A DNA stretch of 14,456 bases from Elusimicrobiota bacterium (GCA_022703115.1 JAKLEK010000015.1:1-14456), one strand, 5' to 3'; positions 1 through 8,027 are shown, counted from the first letter of the stretch. Numbers and translations are program-made. The notes: generated from the letters alone by a model not told the origin.

Positions 1-1
1 C

Positions 2-292
2 ACCAAACTGGCCTTGAACATGCTCACGACCTCGGCCATGGTGATAAGCGGCAAGGTCTACCGGAACTGGATGGTGGACGTTAAGACCACCTCGCAGAAA
101 CTGGTGCTGAGAGCCGAGAGGATCACCGCCACGGTCGGCGGCGTCTCCCCCGAAGAAGCGCGGCGGCTGCTGGATATCTCCGGCAACGACGTTAAGACCG
201 CGATCGTAATGGCCCGGCGCGGGGTGGACCTGAAAAAAGCCCGCCTCCTGATAGCCAGGCACGGCGGTTTCCTGAAACGCATACTGGACTGA
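2..292 (+). CDS. murQ: N-acetylmuramic acid 6-phosphate etherase, C-terminal part (5' end outside window)
   Basis: MurQ cleaves the D-lactyl ether of MurNAc-6-phosphate to give GlcNAc-6-phosphate, a cytoplasmic step in recycling peptidoglycan fragments. Only the last 96 codons are in the window; the frame is open to the left edge, so the start lies outside. The visible part matches the family C-terminus: an LNMLTTSAMV helix, then GKVYRNWMVDV, a region corresponding to the RAxRI...GVSxEEA segment, and the closing SGNDVKTAIVMARRGVDLKKAR...GGFLKRILD block. In the family this end forms a small helical domain after the SIS fold; the SIS catalytic residues are upstream and cannot be checked. The next gene begins 29 bp downstream on the same strand and may be cotranscribed. 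The assignment rests on recalled family motifs, but the match is long and specific. Confidence 0.92.
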   Translation, partial: TKLALNMLTTSAMVISGKVYRNWMVDVKTTSQKLVLRAERITATVGGVSPEEARRLLDISGNDVKTAIVMARRGVDLKKARLLIARHGGFLKRILD

Positions 293-321
293 CCGTTCCG
301 CTCCCAAGCCGGACGCCAAGC

Positions 322-1263
322 ATGAACGACCAAGCGACCGCGCGCCGATTACTGCTGGCCGGCGCGGCCCTCTTCCTGCTGTGCCGGCCCCTGCCCGCCT
401 CCGGCGCGGACGACGGTCCCGGAAAGACCACCACGGTGGAAGTGGAACTGGACCCGTATTACGCCAGCGTGGGGGTCTACCGCAGCCTCACAGGAAAACC
501 CATACCCAATCTCGGGGTCATGTCTGAGATCGACATCTACCGGGACCTTATCAAGAACTTCTACAAACCCCGCACGCTGGTCCTGGAAGCGAGCCTCAAT
601 CCGCTGCCTTACGCCGGCACCCTTATCCGCAGGCATCAGGCTTCGTTCTACGAACGGATGAAGGTGTCTGACAATCTGAACGTCGTCGAGGCACTCACGG
701 CCGGCTTCGAGGACCCCTGGGCGGTGTCCCTGTTCTTCGGCAACGTGGTAACCTTCGAATCGATCAACAAGGCGCTGCAGGGCAAGCGCACCGGATACTC
801 CGGCCTCCTGCTCAACACCGGCAACCGGCATATAAAGAACAATACGCTGATCCGCGACGACTGGTTCGAAATGGAGGGGAAGCTGAAGGGAGAGCAGTAC
901 CTGGCGGACCGCACTTTGCGCTGGAGCTTCCGCGGCGGGCTGAAGGTCCACGGGAACGGGTATATAGCGGACGCTTTCTACCTGGGGTTCAGGCGCAGCC
1001 GCACCGATTTCGGGACGAACCGGAGTTTCTGGCTAAATAACAGCGGCTTCGAATATGTGGCCGACTTCTCCCAGAGGAAGCTGGAGCCGCTGAGGCATTT
1101 TTTCCTGGTGGAGAAGAAATTATGCACCGGGAAACACAGCGTGCTGTCGCTCGGCGCCGGTTTCGTCTGGACGGCAAACAAGAAATATTCCGGTCCCCTC
1201 GCCGACAGGGACTCCGGCCATAACTCCTTCCAGCTGATGCTGCGTCCCAACCTGGAGTTCTAG
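322..1263 (+). CDS. Secreted protein of unknown function, probable outer-membrane beta-barrel
   Basis: I do not recognise a named family. The 313-residue product starts with a typical signal peptide (basic RR at residues 8-9, hydrophobic core about 10-20, likely cleavage after PASGA near residue 29). The mature part has no long hydrophobic helix. Its second half shows repeated segments of alternating polar and aromatic/hydrophobic residues (RTLRWSFRGGLKV, ADAFYLGFRRSR, HSVLSLGAGFVWTA), and the chain ends in FQLMLRPNLEF with a terminal Phe. These are typical of outer-membrane barrels and their BAM recognition signal. The ATG at 322 has no convincing Shine-Dalgarno sequence, but it places the signal peptide correctly. 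It follows murQ by 29 bp and converges on dacB 19 bp away, with no terminator seen between them. The barrel call is inferred from composition. Confidence 0.7.
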   Translation: MNDQATARRLLLAGAALFLLCRPLPASGADDGPGKTTTVEVELDPYYASVGVYRSLTGKPIPNLGVMSEIDIYRDLIKNFYKPRTLVLEASLNPLPYAGTLIRRHQASFYERMKVSDNLNVVEALTAGFEDPWAVSLFFGNVVTFESINKALQGKRTGYSGLLLNTGNRHIKNNTLIRDDWFEMEGKLKGEQYLADRTLRWSFRGGLKVHGNGYIADAFYLGFRRSRTDFGTNRSFWLNNSGFEYVADFSQRKLEPLRHFFLVEKKLCTGKHSVLSLGAGFVWTANKKYSGPLADRDSGHNSFQLMLRPNLEF

Positions 1264-1282
1264 AAGACCGCCGCCTGTAAGG

Positions 1283-2725
1283 TCAGTATTTTTCCGCCAG
1301 TTCCAGCAGGATGGCCTCGTGCATGGCGTCTATCCCGGACGCCGGGGCGCTGTAGTTGTTCAGCAGAGAGGCGAAGCTCAGGAGCCGGCCTTTATCGGTG
1401 GTCAGATAGCCCGCGTAGGAACGCACTCCGCTGAGCGAACCAGACTTGAGCTGAAGAAGCCCTTTGAGCCTGGTATCGGCGCCGAGCCTGCGCACGTGGC
1501 CGGTCGCGTCCGGGTCCTGCGGGCGGACCAGCGAGGCCCTGTAAGCGCCGAAGAACGGCCGCGAAGCGACGGCGGCCAGGAAGGCGGAGAACTGAGACGC
1601 CTGCACCATGTTCAGCCTGGACAGACCGGAAGCGTCCGCCAGCCTCAGTTCGGAAACGTCCATCCCCCGTGAAGCCAGATAAGCGCGCAGCGCGGCCAGG
1701 CCGTTTGAGGCCGAGCCCGCCTTTCCGGCGGCGACCGCCAGATGCCGCAGCAGGATCTCCGCGTACAGGTTGAAGCTGCGCTTATTGGTGGCGAAAACTA
1801 TGTCCTTTACCTGCGCGCCCTCGGTCTCCGCCAGGAACCGGGCGGCGCCGTAGTCCACCGGTCCGGCGGCCCTGGCGGCCTTGCCTTCGACCTTGATGCC
1901 GTGGGCGGAAAGATAGTCCGTGAAAGCCTGCGCCGCGAAAAGGGCCGGATCGGGCATGGCGCCCTTGATCGCGAACTCCTCCGCCCCCCTGGGGACGGTC
2001 CCGCGGACCACGGCCGAATACCGGCCTGGAAAATTGAAGATATAGCCGTTATCGCCCGACCCCTCCGGGCCGGTGGTCATCAGGTTCTCAAAGACCAGGC
2101 CGGAGATCTCGGGTTCGGACCGCAGGACGGCGGCCGGAACGCCTTCTTCCTTTCCGGGCCTGAAATACAGCCTGTAAAGGTTGTCGTTGAAGACGAGCGC
2201 GGAAGGCTGGGCGGCGTAATAGTTGCCTATGTCCTCCCATGTCCAGGAACCGGGAAGCGGCTGTCCCTCGAAGAGGGTATCGTCGGCGGTCACGGAACCC
2301 TTCACCGAGGACACGCCGGCCTCGCGCAGCGCCGCGGCCCATCTGGCGAACTCCGCCTCCGCGGAAGGGGCGCCGTTTATAAACTGCGAGGCGAAGGAGG
2401 GGTCCCCCCCGCCCCTTATGTAGACCCCGCCTTCCAGAACGCCTTTCGACACCGAACCGTCCAGATAAACGCGCGTCTTGAACCGGGTCTCCGGACCCAG
2501 CACGTCCAGGGCCGCCGCGGTGACGAACATTTTCAGGGAGCTCGCGGGGACCAGGTTGGCGGAGCCGGCGCAGGAAACCAGTTCTTTTCCGGTCGAGACG
2601 TCCCGGACGCTCAGGCCCCACGAAGCGTTGCTGAAACCCGGGAGCGCCATCTTCTCCCGGAACGCGCACTGCGCGGAGGCTTTCGCCGGGACCAGCAGCA
2701 GCGCGAAAAGCAATATTTTCACCAT
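1283..2725 (-). CDS. dacB: D-alanyl-D-alanine carboxypeptidase/endopeptidase, PBP4 type (peptidase S13)
   Basis: Penicillin-binding protein of the PBP4 family. In the periplasm such enzymes trim the terminal D-Ala from peptidoglycan pentapeptides and cut peptide cross-links. The 480-residue length is close to E. coli DacB. A signal peptide is visible (MVKILLFALLLVPAKASA). The serine penicilloyl-transferase motifs are all present in order: SxxK at about S62-K65 (PASSLKM), SxN as SFN near 316, and KSG near 426 in LQLKSGSLSG, where KTG is the more common form. A DASGLSR segment near 363-369 corresponds to the family DGSGLSR block. The long insertion between SxxK and SxN, diagnostic of S13 enzymes, is present. 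The ATG is preceded by GGAGG six bases upstream. The gene lies 17 bp after xer, so the two are probably cotranscribed. Confidence 0.93.
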   Translation of the reverse strand: MVKILLFALLLVPAKASAQCAFREKMALPGFSNASWGLSVRDVSTGKELVSCAGSANLVPASSLKMFVTAAALDVLGPETRFKTRVYLDGSVSKGVLEGGVYIRGGGDPSFASQFINGAPSAEAEFARWAAALREAGVSSVKGSVTADDTLFEGQPLPGSWTWEDIGNYYAAQPSALVFNDNLYRLYFRPGKEEGVPAAVLRSEPEISGLVFENLMTTGPEGSGDNGYIFNFPGRYSAVVRGTVPRGAEEFAIKGAMPDPALFAAQAFTDYLSAHGIKVEGKAARAAGPVDYGAARFLAETEGAQVKDIVFATNKRSFNLYAEILLRHLAVAAGKAGSASNGLAALRAYLASRGMDVSELRLADASGLSRLNMVQASQFSAFLAAVASRPFFGAYRASLVRPQDPDATGHVRRLGADTRLKGLLQLKSGSLSGVRSYAGYLTTDKGRLLSFASLLNNYSAPASGIDAMHEAILLELAEKY

Positions 2726-2742
2726 GACGCCCTCCGGGCCGT

Positions 2743-3657
2743 TCAGCCCTTGTTCCCGCCGCCGGACCTGGGATGGGTCCGGGAATACACTTCTTTCAGG
2801 CGCTCCAGGGAAACGTGCGTGTATATCTCGGTCGTCTGAAGGTTCTTATGTCCCAGCATTTCCTGCACCGATTTCAGGTCGCAGCCGTTATCCAGGAGAT
2901 GCGTGGCGAAAGAATGGCGCAGGGAATGCGGATTTACGGGCCTGGCGAACCTTGCGCGGCGCGCCAGCTTTTTTATGATCAGAGCGAGGCCGTGGTCGGA
3001 AAGCCGCCGGCCCATGCTGTTGAGGAAAAGGGGCGTCCCGGGAGCTTTCGGCCCCGGGCGGGAGTTCAGGTAGGCCCTGAGGGCCTTCAGGGCCTTGTCC
3101 CCTATCGGCACCATACGCTCCCTGGAGCCTTTGCCCATAACCCGCGCGAAACCGCCGTAAAAATCCACGTCCCCGATGTTCATCCCGGCGGCCTCCGACC
3201 TGCGCAGCCCGCTGGAATAGAGGAGTTCCAGGATCGCGTAATCCCTGTCCGCGAACCGGCCGCCGTTCTCACCGGCGTTAGCCGGCTCGCTGCTGTCGGC
3301 GAGTTTTCCGACTTCGCCCTCGCTCAGGAACCTGGGCAGCCGCTTTTCCTTGCGCGGAAGGGTTATGAGCTCGAAAGGATCGGCCGTCATGGCGCCTTCT
3401 GATATCAGGTGGGAGAAAAAGGAATGCACCGCGGATATCTTGCGCAGCAGAGTGTTGCGCGACCGGCCCTTGCCGTTCACGTGCGCTATGTAACCCCTGA
3501 GCAGCATCCTGTCCCAGGCGGCCGGAACGGCGGCGTTATGCGCGGAGGCGTAAAGAGCGAACTCCTCGATATCGCGCTTGTAGGCTCTCAGGGTGTGCCG
3601 GGAAAAATTCCGCTGCGACCTCAGATGAAGAAGGAAGCGTTCCAGCAGCAGGTTCAT
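2743..3657 (-). CDS. xerC: Tyrosine recombinase of the XerC/XerD family
   Basis: Site-specific recombinase that resolves chromosome dimers at the dif site during division. The 304-residue length is that of chromosomal Xer proteins. An N-terminal SAM-like DNA-binding domain occupies about residues 1-90 (FLLHLRSQRNFSRHTLRAY), and the catalytic domain follows from about 105. All catalytic positions are visible: R152 in SSGLRRSE, K176 in MGKGSRER, H244 and R247 in NPHSLRHSFATHLL, H270 in MLGH, and the nucleophile Y279 in EIYTHVS. The HSLRHSFATHLL form is nearer to XerC than XerD, but C versus D cannot be settled here; the host may use a single Xer. It follows topA by 41 bp, an order (dprA-topA-xer) also known from Firmicutes. 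No phage or integrative-element genes adjoin it, so this is a housekeeping copy. Confidence 0.92.
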   Translation of the reverse strand: MNLLLERFLLHLRSQRNFSRHTLRAYKRDIEEFALYASAHNAAVPAAWDRMLLRGYIAHVNGKGRSRNTLLRKISAVHSFFSHLISEGAMTADPFELITLPRKEKRLPRFLSEGEVGKLADSSEPANAGENGGRFADRDYAILELLYSSGLRRSEAAGMNIGDVDFYGGFARVMGKGSRERMVPIGDKALKALRAYLNSRPGPKAPGTPLFLNSMGRRLSDHGLALIIKKLARRARFARPVNPHSLRHSFATHLLDNGCDLKSVQEMLGHKNLQTTEIYTHVSLERLKEVYSRTHPRSGGGNKG

Positions 3658-3669
3658 AAAGGGTCCGGG

Positions 3670-3696
3670 CGGAAGGCTTCCGAAGGCCGGCCTTCG
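3670..3696. repeat. Two overlapping palindromes between topA and xer
   Basis: CGGAAGGCTTCCG (3670-3682) is a palindrome around one central base. CGAAGGCCGGCCTTCG (3681-3696) is a perfect 16-bp palindrome; they share two bases. In the - strand transcript the 16-mer begins two bases after the topA stop codon and can fold as a 6-bp stem with a CCGG loop. No U-run follows, so it is not a classical intrinsic terminator. It could be an mRNA-processing or stability structure, or a protein site. Function is not established. Confidence 0.5.
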
Positions 3697-3698
3697 CC

Positions 3699-5933
3699 CT
3701 ACTGTTTAGGCTTGGCGCCTTCGATTATGCTTTCCACTTCCGGATCGGTGACCTTGTCGATATTGCGGCACCTGGGGAAACCGGAACAGGCCAGGAAGTA
3801 CCCGCGGGCGCTCTTGCGCAGCAGCATCTTGTTCTTGCCGCATTTGGCGCATATCCGTTCGGTCGGTATGGGCTTGAACACGTTTATCTTGTTCCCGTCC
3901 CGGTCCAGCGGGATCTTGCCCTTGCATTTCGGGAATCTGGAGCAGGAAAGATACTTTCCGAACCTGCTTTCGCGCAGCACCAGCGGGCTCAGGCAGAGAG
4001 GGCATTTTTCGTCGGTCTTGATGACGGCCGGGCGCGAGCGCTCCATGCCGGTCTCGGCCTTGGCCAGGTTCTGGGAGAACGGCCCGTAGAACTCCCTTAT
4101 CATCTTCACCCAGTCTATGGTGCCATCGGCTATATCGTCGAGCTTGTCCTCGATGGAAGCCGTGTAGGAGATGTCCATTATGTCCGGGAAAAAGCCCTTC
4201 AGCTTGTCTGTCACCAGCGCCCCGAGGTCGCTGATAAGCAGCCGCCTGTCCTTCTCCCGCTTCACATAGCCGCGGTCTACGATATTCTTGATGATGACCG
4301 CGTAGGTCGAAGGACGGCCGATGCCGTGCTTCTCCAGGGTCTTGATAATGCTGGCTTCGTTATAGTTCGGAGGAGGGCTGGTACGATGGGCTTTCGTGGA
4401 CACGTCCCGCAGAACGAGCTTGTCGCCCTCCTTGAGAGGCGGGATGACGGAACCTTCGTCCGCGTCGTCTCCGGCGACATCCTCTTCCTTCTCCTCCCGG
4501 TAGACCTTGAGGTAGCCCTCGAACTTCATCGTGCGGCCGCTGGTCCGCAGGACAGCCGAGCCGTCCCGGTCGGATATCTCCACGCTGACGGAATCGAACA
4601 CGGCTTCCTGCATCTGGCTGGCGACGAAGCGCCGCCAGATCAGGTCGTAAAGCCTGGCCTGGTCCGCGGTAAGGAACGCCTTGACGTCCTCGGGCCTGCG
4701 GTAGACGGAAGTGGGATGGATCGCCTCGTGCGCTTCTTGGGCGCCTTTGACCTTCTTGAGATATACCGGCGGGGTCTCCGGCACGAAGTCCTTGCCGTAG
4801 GACTCGTTGAGGAATTTCACGGTCTCCTTCTGGACCTCGGCCGAAACGTTGAAGGAATCCGTCCTCATATAAGTTATGAGGCCGGCGCGTTCCCCGCCCA
4901 GCTCCACGCCTTCGTAGAGGCTCTGGGCCACCTTCATGGTGCGGTCGGAGGAGAACCCCAGCTTGTTATAGCTGTCCTGCTGGAGGGTGCTGGTTATGAA
5001 CGGCGGTTTCGGCTTCTGCCTTACGGCCTTGGATTCGATCTTGGAGACGGTGAGCTCCGAATTCCGAAGGAGCGTCGCGGCCTCCACCGTATCCTCCAGC
5101 TTCTTGAAAACGGAGGTCTTATAGCGGTAATCCTCCGCGAAAAGCTTGAGAGTGACGGTCTGCTCGACCGGCTTGCCGCCCCAGCGCACCAGCTTCGACT
5201 CGAAATCCTTTTCCTCGTTCTCCTTGGAAAGCCTGCCCGACAGGGTATAATAATCCTCTTCCTTGAAAGCCGCGATCTCTTTCGCGCGCTCCGCTATGAG
5301 GCGCACCGTCACGGACTGCACGCGGCCGGCGGAGAGTCCGCTCTTTATCTTCGACCAGAGCAGCGGAGAAAGCTTGTAACCGACCAGCCTGTCGGTGAGG
5401 CGGCGCGCCTGCTGGGCGTTCACCAGATTGAGATCCAGCTCGCGCGGGGACTTAAGGGACGACTCTATCGCGGCCTTGGTGATCTCATGAAAACTGATGC
5501 GCAGGAACTTGAACTTATCCGCGCCCATCGCCTCCCGCAGATGCCAGGAGATGGATTCGCCTTCCCGGTCCGGGTCGGTGGCCAGATAAACGGCGTCGGA
5601 ATTCTTCGCCAGGGCGTTCAGTTCCGGTATTATCTTCCTCGCGCGCTCGATGAGGACGTACTTAGGGGCGAAATCGCGCGCTACGTCCACGCCCAGTTCG
5701 TCCTTGGGGAGATCGCGCACATGCCCGTATGAGCTGCGCACCGTATAGCCGGGACCGAGAAAGCGTACTATCGTCTTTTCTTTAGTGGGGGATTCCACTA
5801 TGACCAGGATCTTGCCGGAATTCTTTCGGACAGGGGCCGGAGCCGCGGCTTCGGCGGGAGCGTTTTCCGCCGCGGCGGAGTTCTTGGAGGCCTTTCTTGG
5901 TTTCGCGGCTTTTTTGGGTTTTTCTTCTGCCAT
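3699..5933 (-). CDS. topA: DNA topoisomerase I (type IA) with basic N-terminal tail
   Basis: Relaxes negative supercoils by cutting and resealing one DNA strand. The 744-residue protein has the full type IA layout. The TOPRIM domain starts at about residue 40 (VESPTK with E47; DPDREGE with D120, D122 and E124). The nucleophile is Y355 in GLITYMRTDS. The segment GRPSTYA lies near 539-545. Two C-terminal C4 zinc ribbons follow (C644, C647, C664, C670 and C695, C698, C716, C722), with all eight cysteines intact. Unusual features are a Lys/Ala/Pro-rich tail of about 39 residues before TOPRIM and an acidic stretch near 479-494 (EEKEEDVAGDDADEG). The ATG has no Shine-Dalgarno sequence; it lies in AT-rich DNA just downstream of a TATAAT hexamer. 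No other Met occurs before residue 136, and the tail reads as normal coding sequence, so I keep this start. Xer follows 41 bp downstream. Confidence 0.96.
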   Translation of the reverse strand: MAEEKPKKAAKPRKASKNSAAAENAPAEAAAPAPVRKNSGKILVIVESPTKEKTIVRFLGPGYTVRSSYGHVRDLPKDELGVDVARDFAPKYVLIERARKIIPELNALAKNSDAVYLATDPDREGESISWHLREAMGADKFKFLRISFHEITKAAIESSLKSPRELDLNLVNAQQARRLTDRLVGYKLSPLLWSKIKSGLSAGRVQSVTVRLIAERAKEIAAFKEEDYYTLSGRLSKENEEKDFESKLVRWGGKPVEQTVTLKLFAEDYRYKTSVFKKLEDTVEAATLLRNSELTVSKIESKAVRQKPKPPFITSTLQQDSYNKLGFSSDRTMKVAQSLYEGVELGGERAGLITYMRTDSFNVSAEVQKETVKFLNESYGKDFVPETPPVYLKKVKGAQEAHEAIHPTSVYRRPEDVKAFLTADQARLYDLIWRRFVASQMQEAVFDSVSVEISDRDGSAVLRTSGRTMKFEGYLKVYREEKEEDVAGDDADEGSVIPPLKEGDKLVLRDVSTKAHRTSPPPNYNEASIIKTLEKHGIGRPSTYAVIIKNIVDRGYVKREKDRRLLISDLGALVTDKLKGFFPDIMDISYTASIEDKLDDIADGTIDWVKMIREFYGPFSQNLAKAETGMERSRPAVIKTDEKCPLCLSPLVLRESRFGKYLSCSRFPKCKGKIPLDRDGNKINVFKPIPTERICAKCGKNKMLLRKSARGYFLACSGFPRCRNIDKVTDPEVESIIEGAKPKQ

Positions 5934-5988
5934 ACAATATATTTTATATATTATACGCGGAGGTTGCGAGGATATTTTACCTGGACGG
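5934..5988 (-). promoter_or_regulatory. AT-rich promoter-like region upstream of topA
   Basis: The 55-bp dprA-topA gap contains an almost pure A/T stretch (about 5934-5955), conspicuous in this GC-rich window. On the - strand a perfect -10 hexamer TATAAT lies at 5955-5950 and a second, TAAAAT, at 5979-5974. Neither has a good TTGACA-like -35 at 16-18 bp, and neither has a TG extension. Use of the first would give a leader of only about 10 nt with no ribosome binding site, close to leaderless. A separate, possibly supercoiling-sensitive topA promoter is an inference. Confidence 0.45.
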
Positions 5989-7128
5989 TCAGACCGTGGG
6001 CACGTATCTGCCGGCGCGCTGGGTCAAGAAAGCTTCCGATTCCAGCTCGAAGACCGCCGCCGCGGCGCGCTGCACCGGCCAGCCCAGAACGCGGACGAGC
6101 GCGTCCATGTCCAGCCCGCTCTCCGCGCCGGATACCGCCCCGTAAGCCGCGCGCGCGTCCGGAGAAAGTCCGCGAAGCCCGGCTGCGGGGCCTTTCCCGG
6201 TCCCGCGCGGAAGCCCGGACGGTTTCAGGGCGGAGATCGCTTCCGCCGGCAGGGCGGCAAGGACGTCCGCCGCGCCTTCCGCCACGGCCGCGCCGTTCTT
6301 TATCAGCATGTTGGGCCCCCGGCTCATCTCGCTGTCCGCCGGGCCCGGCATGGCCAGGACTTCCCTTCCCTGCTCCAGCGCGGCCCTGGCGGTTATCAGA
6401 GAACCGGACCTGAAATCTCCCTCCACTACCACCACCGCGTATGAGAGCCCGGATATTATGCGGTTCCGCCTGGGGAAATTTGCCGGTCTCGGACCCGAGT
6501 TCATCGGGAATTCCGAGAAGACCGCGCCGCCGGAGCCTGTTATGTTCTCTGAAAGCTTCCTGTTCTCGCGCGGATATATGAAGTTCAGTCCGGAACCGAG
6601 CACCGCCCAGGTCGTGCCGCCCGACTTCACCGCGGCCTCGTGGGAAAGCGTATCCACGCCCCTGGCCAGGCCGCTCACCACCGTCACCCCGGCCGCGGAC
6701 AGCTCGCGCGCGAGCCGGGCCGAACTTCTGGCGCCGTAGGCCGTGGGCTTGCGGGTGCCGACGACGCCGACCGGGACCGCCTCGGCGGCCGGTCCGCCTT
6801 TCACATAGAGCGCCAGCGGCGGGTCGTATATACGGCGCAAAAGCTCAGGAAAATCCTCGTCGTCAGCGGTGAGAACCCTTACCCCGGCCCTGCGCGCGGA
6901 CTCGAGTTCCGCGTACGGATCGAACGCGGACAGGGCCGACACGAAGTTCTCCGCCGTCTCCGGGGACAGACCGCCGTCGGCGACGAGCTCGGAGGCCCCC
7001 TTCTCCGCCGCCTCGGCGGCGCCGCCGTACATTTCGATCAGCCGGAGCAGCCAATCCGTGCGCATGCAGGCGACGGCGTTAAGCCGCACGCGCGCGAGCC
7101 GCTCCGCTTCGGTTTTTGCGGAAGACAT
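5989..7128 (-). CDS. dprA: DNA-processing protein A (DprA/Smf)
   Basis: DprA binds single-stranded DNA entering during natural transformation, protects it and loads RecA. Residues are numbered from the GTG at 7134. A short helical N-terminal region covers about 1-75. The Rossmann-like DprA core covers about 85-300, with VGVVGTRKPTAYG (122-134), SGLARGVDTLSHEAA (154-168), GSGLNFIYPREN, SEFP, FPRRNRIISGLS (220-231) and a GSLITARAALEQGREV block. A small winged-helix-type domain follows at about 325-381. Two starts are possible: GTG at 7134, or ATG at 7128, two codons in. The G-run just upstream is better spaced for the ATG, which I prefer (379 residues). The gene follows the LysM gene by about 30 bp and precedes topA by 55 bp. 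Together with comM two genes upstream, it suggests capacity for transformation or processing of foreign DNA. Confidence 0.94.
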   Translation of the reverse strand: MSSAKTEAERLARVRLNAVACMRTDWLLRLIEMYGGAAEAAEKGASELVADGGLSPETAENFVSALSAFDPYAELESARRAGVRVLTADDEDFPELLRRIYDPPLALYVKGGPAAEAVPVGVVGTRKPTAYGARSSARLARELSAAGVTVVSGLARGVDTLSHEAAVKSGGTTWAVLGSGLNFIYPRENRKLSENITGSGGAVFSEFPMNSGPRPANFPRRNRIISGLSYAVVVVEGDFRSGSLITARAALEQGREVLAMPGPADSEMSRGPNMLIKNGAAVAEGAADVLAALPAEAISALKPSGLPRGTGKGPAAGLRGLSPDARAAYGAVSGAESGLDMDALVRVLGWPVQRAAAAVFELESEAFLTQRAGRYVPTV

Positions 7129-7161
7129 TCCCACCCCCCCAGGTCGGAACGGAAGAAACCC

Positions 7162-8001
7162 CTACTGTGCCACCAGCTGTCCCTTATCCACCGAGCTGCC
7201 GGAAACCACTACCCTGGCCGTAACCCTGTTGCCCTTAACGCTCTCGACCTCTAGCAGCCCGGTCTTCTGCAGCTTAATGCCTTTTTCCTGCCCGGTGGCC
7301 GGCTCGTAAACCGCGGCGCCCCTGTTATAGGAGGCCAGCCTGTCGCCCGGCTTGAAGGCGGCCGGGTTTGAGACCTTTATCACCACCCGGTCGCCGGTCT
7401 CGGTAAGGCCGTCCGCCATCGAATAATCGCCGTCGCAGATCTTGGAGACTATGACGCCCGCGCCTTTCCACCCGGCCGGTACTATCCTGGGCGCCTTGCC
7501 GGTCCACTCCTGCTGGTCGGGCGGCATCTCGTCCGCTATAGGGAATATCTCGGAGCCGGCGGACTCCTTCCCGGAGCTTGACGGCCCGCCGGACGCCGCG
7601 CCGGGTCCGGCCGCCCCGGGTCCGCCGGCCGCGGGAACGGCGGCGGCCACGTCCGCGGCCGCCTGGACCAATCCCTTCCCGTCCGCTGTCCCGCCTCCGG
7701 GCGCCGTTCCGGAAAGATCAGGCACCACTATTTCCTGTCCGGGGCTTATGCGGTCCGGATCGCGGACTTTGTCCGTATTGGCGCCGTACAGGCTTCCCCA
7801 CTGAAAAGGGTCTCCGTAGTATCTGTTAGAGATATCCCAGAGAGTGTCCCCCTGGGAAACGGTATGCCTGGCGGCGGCGGTAGGGGCGCTTTCCTCCGCG
7901 GCGGTGGCGTAAAGCTGCGCTTCCGGCTCCCCTTCCTGCGCCGCCCCCGGCCCGGCCGCTCCCAACAGCGCGGCCAGAGCCGCGTGGATGATCCGTCCCA
8001 T
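7162..8001 (-). CDS. Secreted LysM protein with FlgT-C-like C-terminal domain
   Basis: A 279-residue exported protein with three parts. The N-terminal signal peptide ends near residue 21 (AALLGAAGPGAAQ). A LysM domain at about 45-95 (HTVSQGDTLWDISNRYYGDPFQWGSLYGAN...DRISPGQEIVVP) should bind peptidoglycan glycan chains. After a Gly/Ala/Pro/Ser-rich linker (about 96-150) comes a C-terminal domain (about 172-279). Its pattern, with GDRLASYNRG, VYEPATGQEKG, TGLLEVESVKGN and a final KGQLV, resembles the C-terminal domain of the flagellar H-ring protein FlgT. That resemblance is recalled, not searched. The start has a strong AGGAGG about six bases upstream. It lies 26 bp after comM and about 30 bp before dprA, so it is embedded in the operon. 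A periplasmic peptidoglycan-anchored scaffold role is an inference; no enzymatic motif is seen. Confidence 0.8.
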   Translation of the reverse strand: MGRIIHAALAALLGAAGPGAAQEGEPEAQLYATAAEESAPTAAARHTVSQGDTLWDISNRYYGDPFQWGSLYGANTDKVRDPDRISPGQEIVVPDLSGTAPGGGTADGKGLVQAAADVAAAVPAAGGPGAAGPGAASGGPSSSGKESAGSEIFPIADEMPPDQQEWTGKAPRIVPAGWKGAGVIVSKICDGDYSMADGLTETGDRVVIKVSNPAAFKPGDRLASYNRGAAVYEPATGQEKGIKLQKTGLLEVESVKGNRVTARVVVSGSSVDKGQLVAQ

Positions 8002-8027
8002 AAACTCCTCCTTAATGCCGCCGCCGG

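Noticed and set aside
1264..1282. Bidirectional terminator between the convergent barrel and dacB genes
   Set aside because: The 19-bp gap contains no inverted repeat or T-run pair. Termination probably happens elsewhere or the transcripts overlap.
2743..3657. Integrase of a phage or genomic island
   Set aside because: Length and motifs fit chromosomal XerC/XerD. Neighbours are housekeeping genes, and no tRNA, attachment-site repeats or phage genes are visible.
4326..5732. Long open frame antisense to topA; similar long antisense frames at 1742-2839, 8400-9524 and 12738-14303
   Set aside because: GC-rich codon use leaves few stops on the opposite strand. These frames have no domain signals, and the opposite-strand genes are unambiguous.
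5985..5997. ACGGTCAGACCGT palindrome at the dprA stop codon
   Set aside because: Only 13 bp with one central base, overlapping the final codons of dprA. It has no repeat partner and is too short to claim as an operator.
7184..7192. TTATCCACC, one mismatch from the DnaA box TTATCCACA; the same 9-mer also at 11934-11942 and 13960-13968
   Set aside because: All three lie inside coding sequence, kilobases apart, and each is explained by codons for Val-Asp followed by Asn or Lys. There is no cluster, AT-rich unwinding region or dnaN nearby, so this is not an origin.
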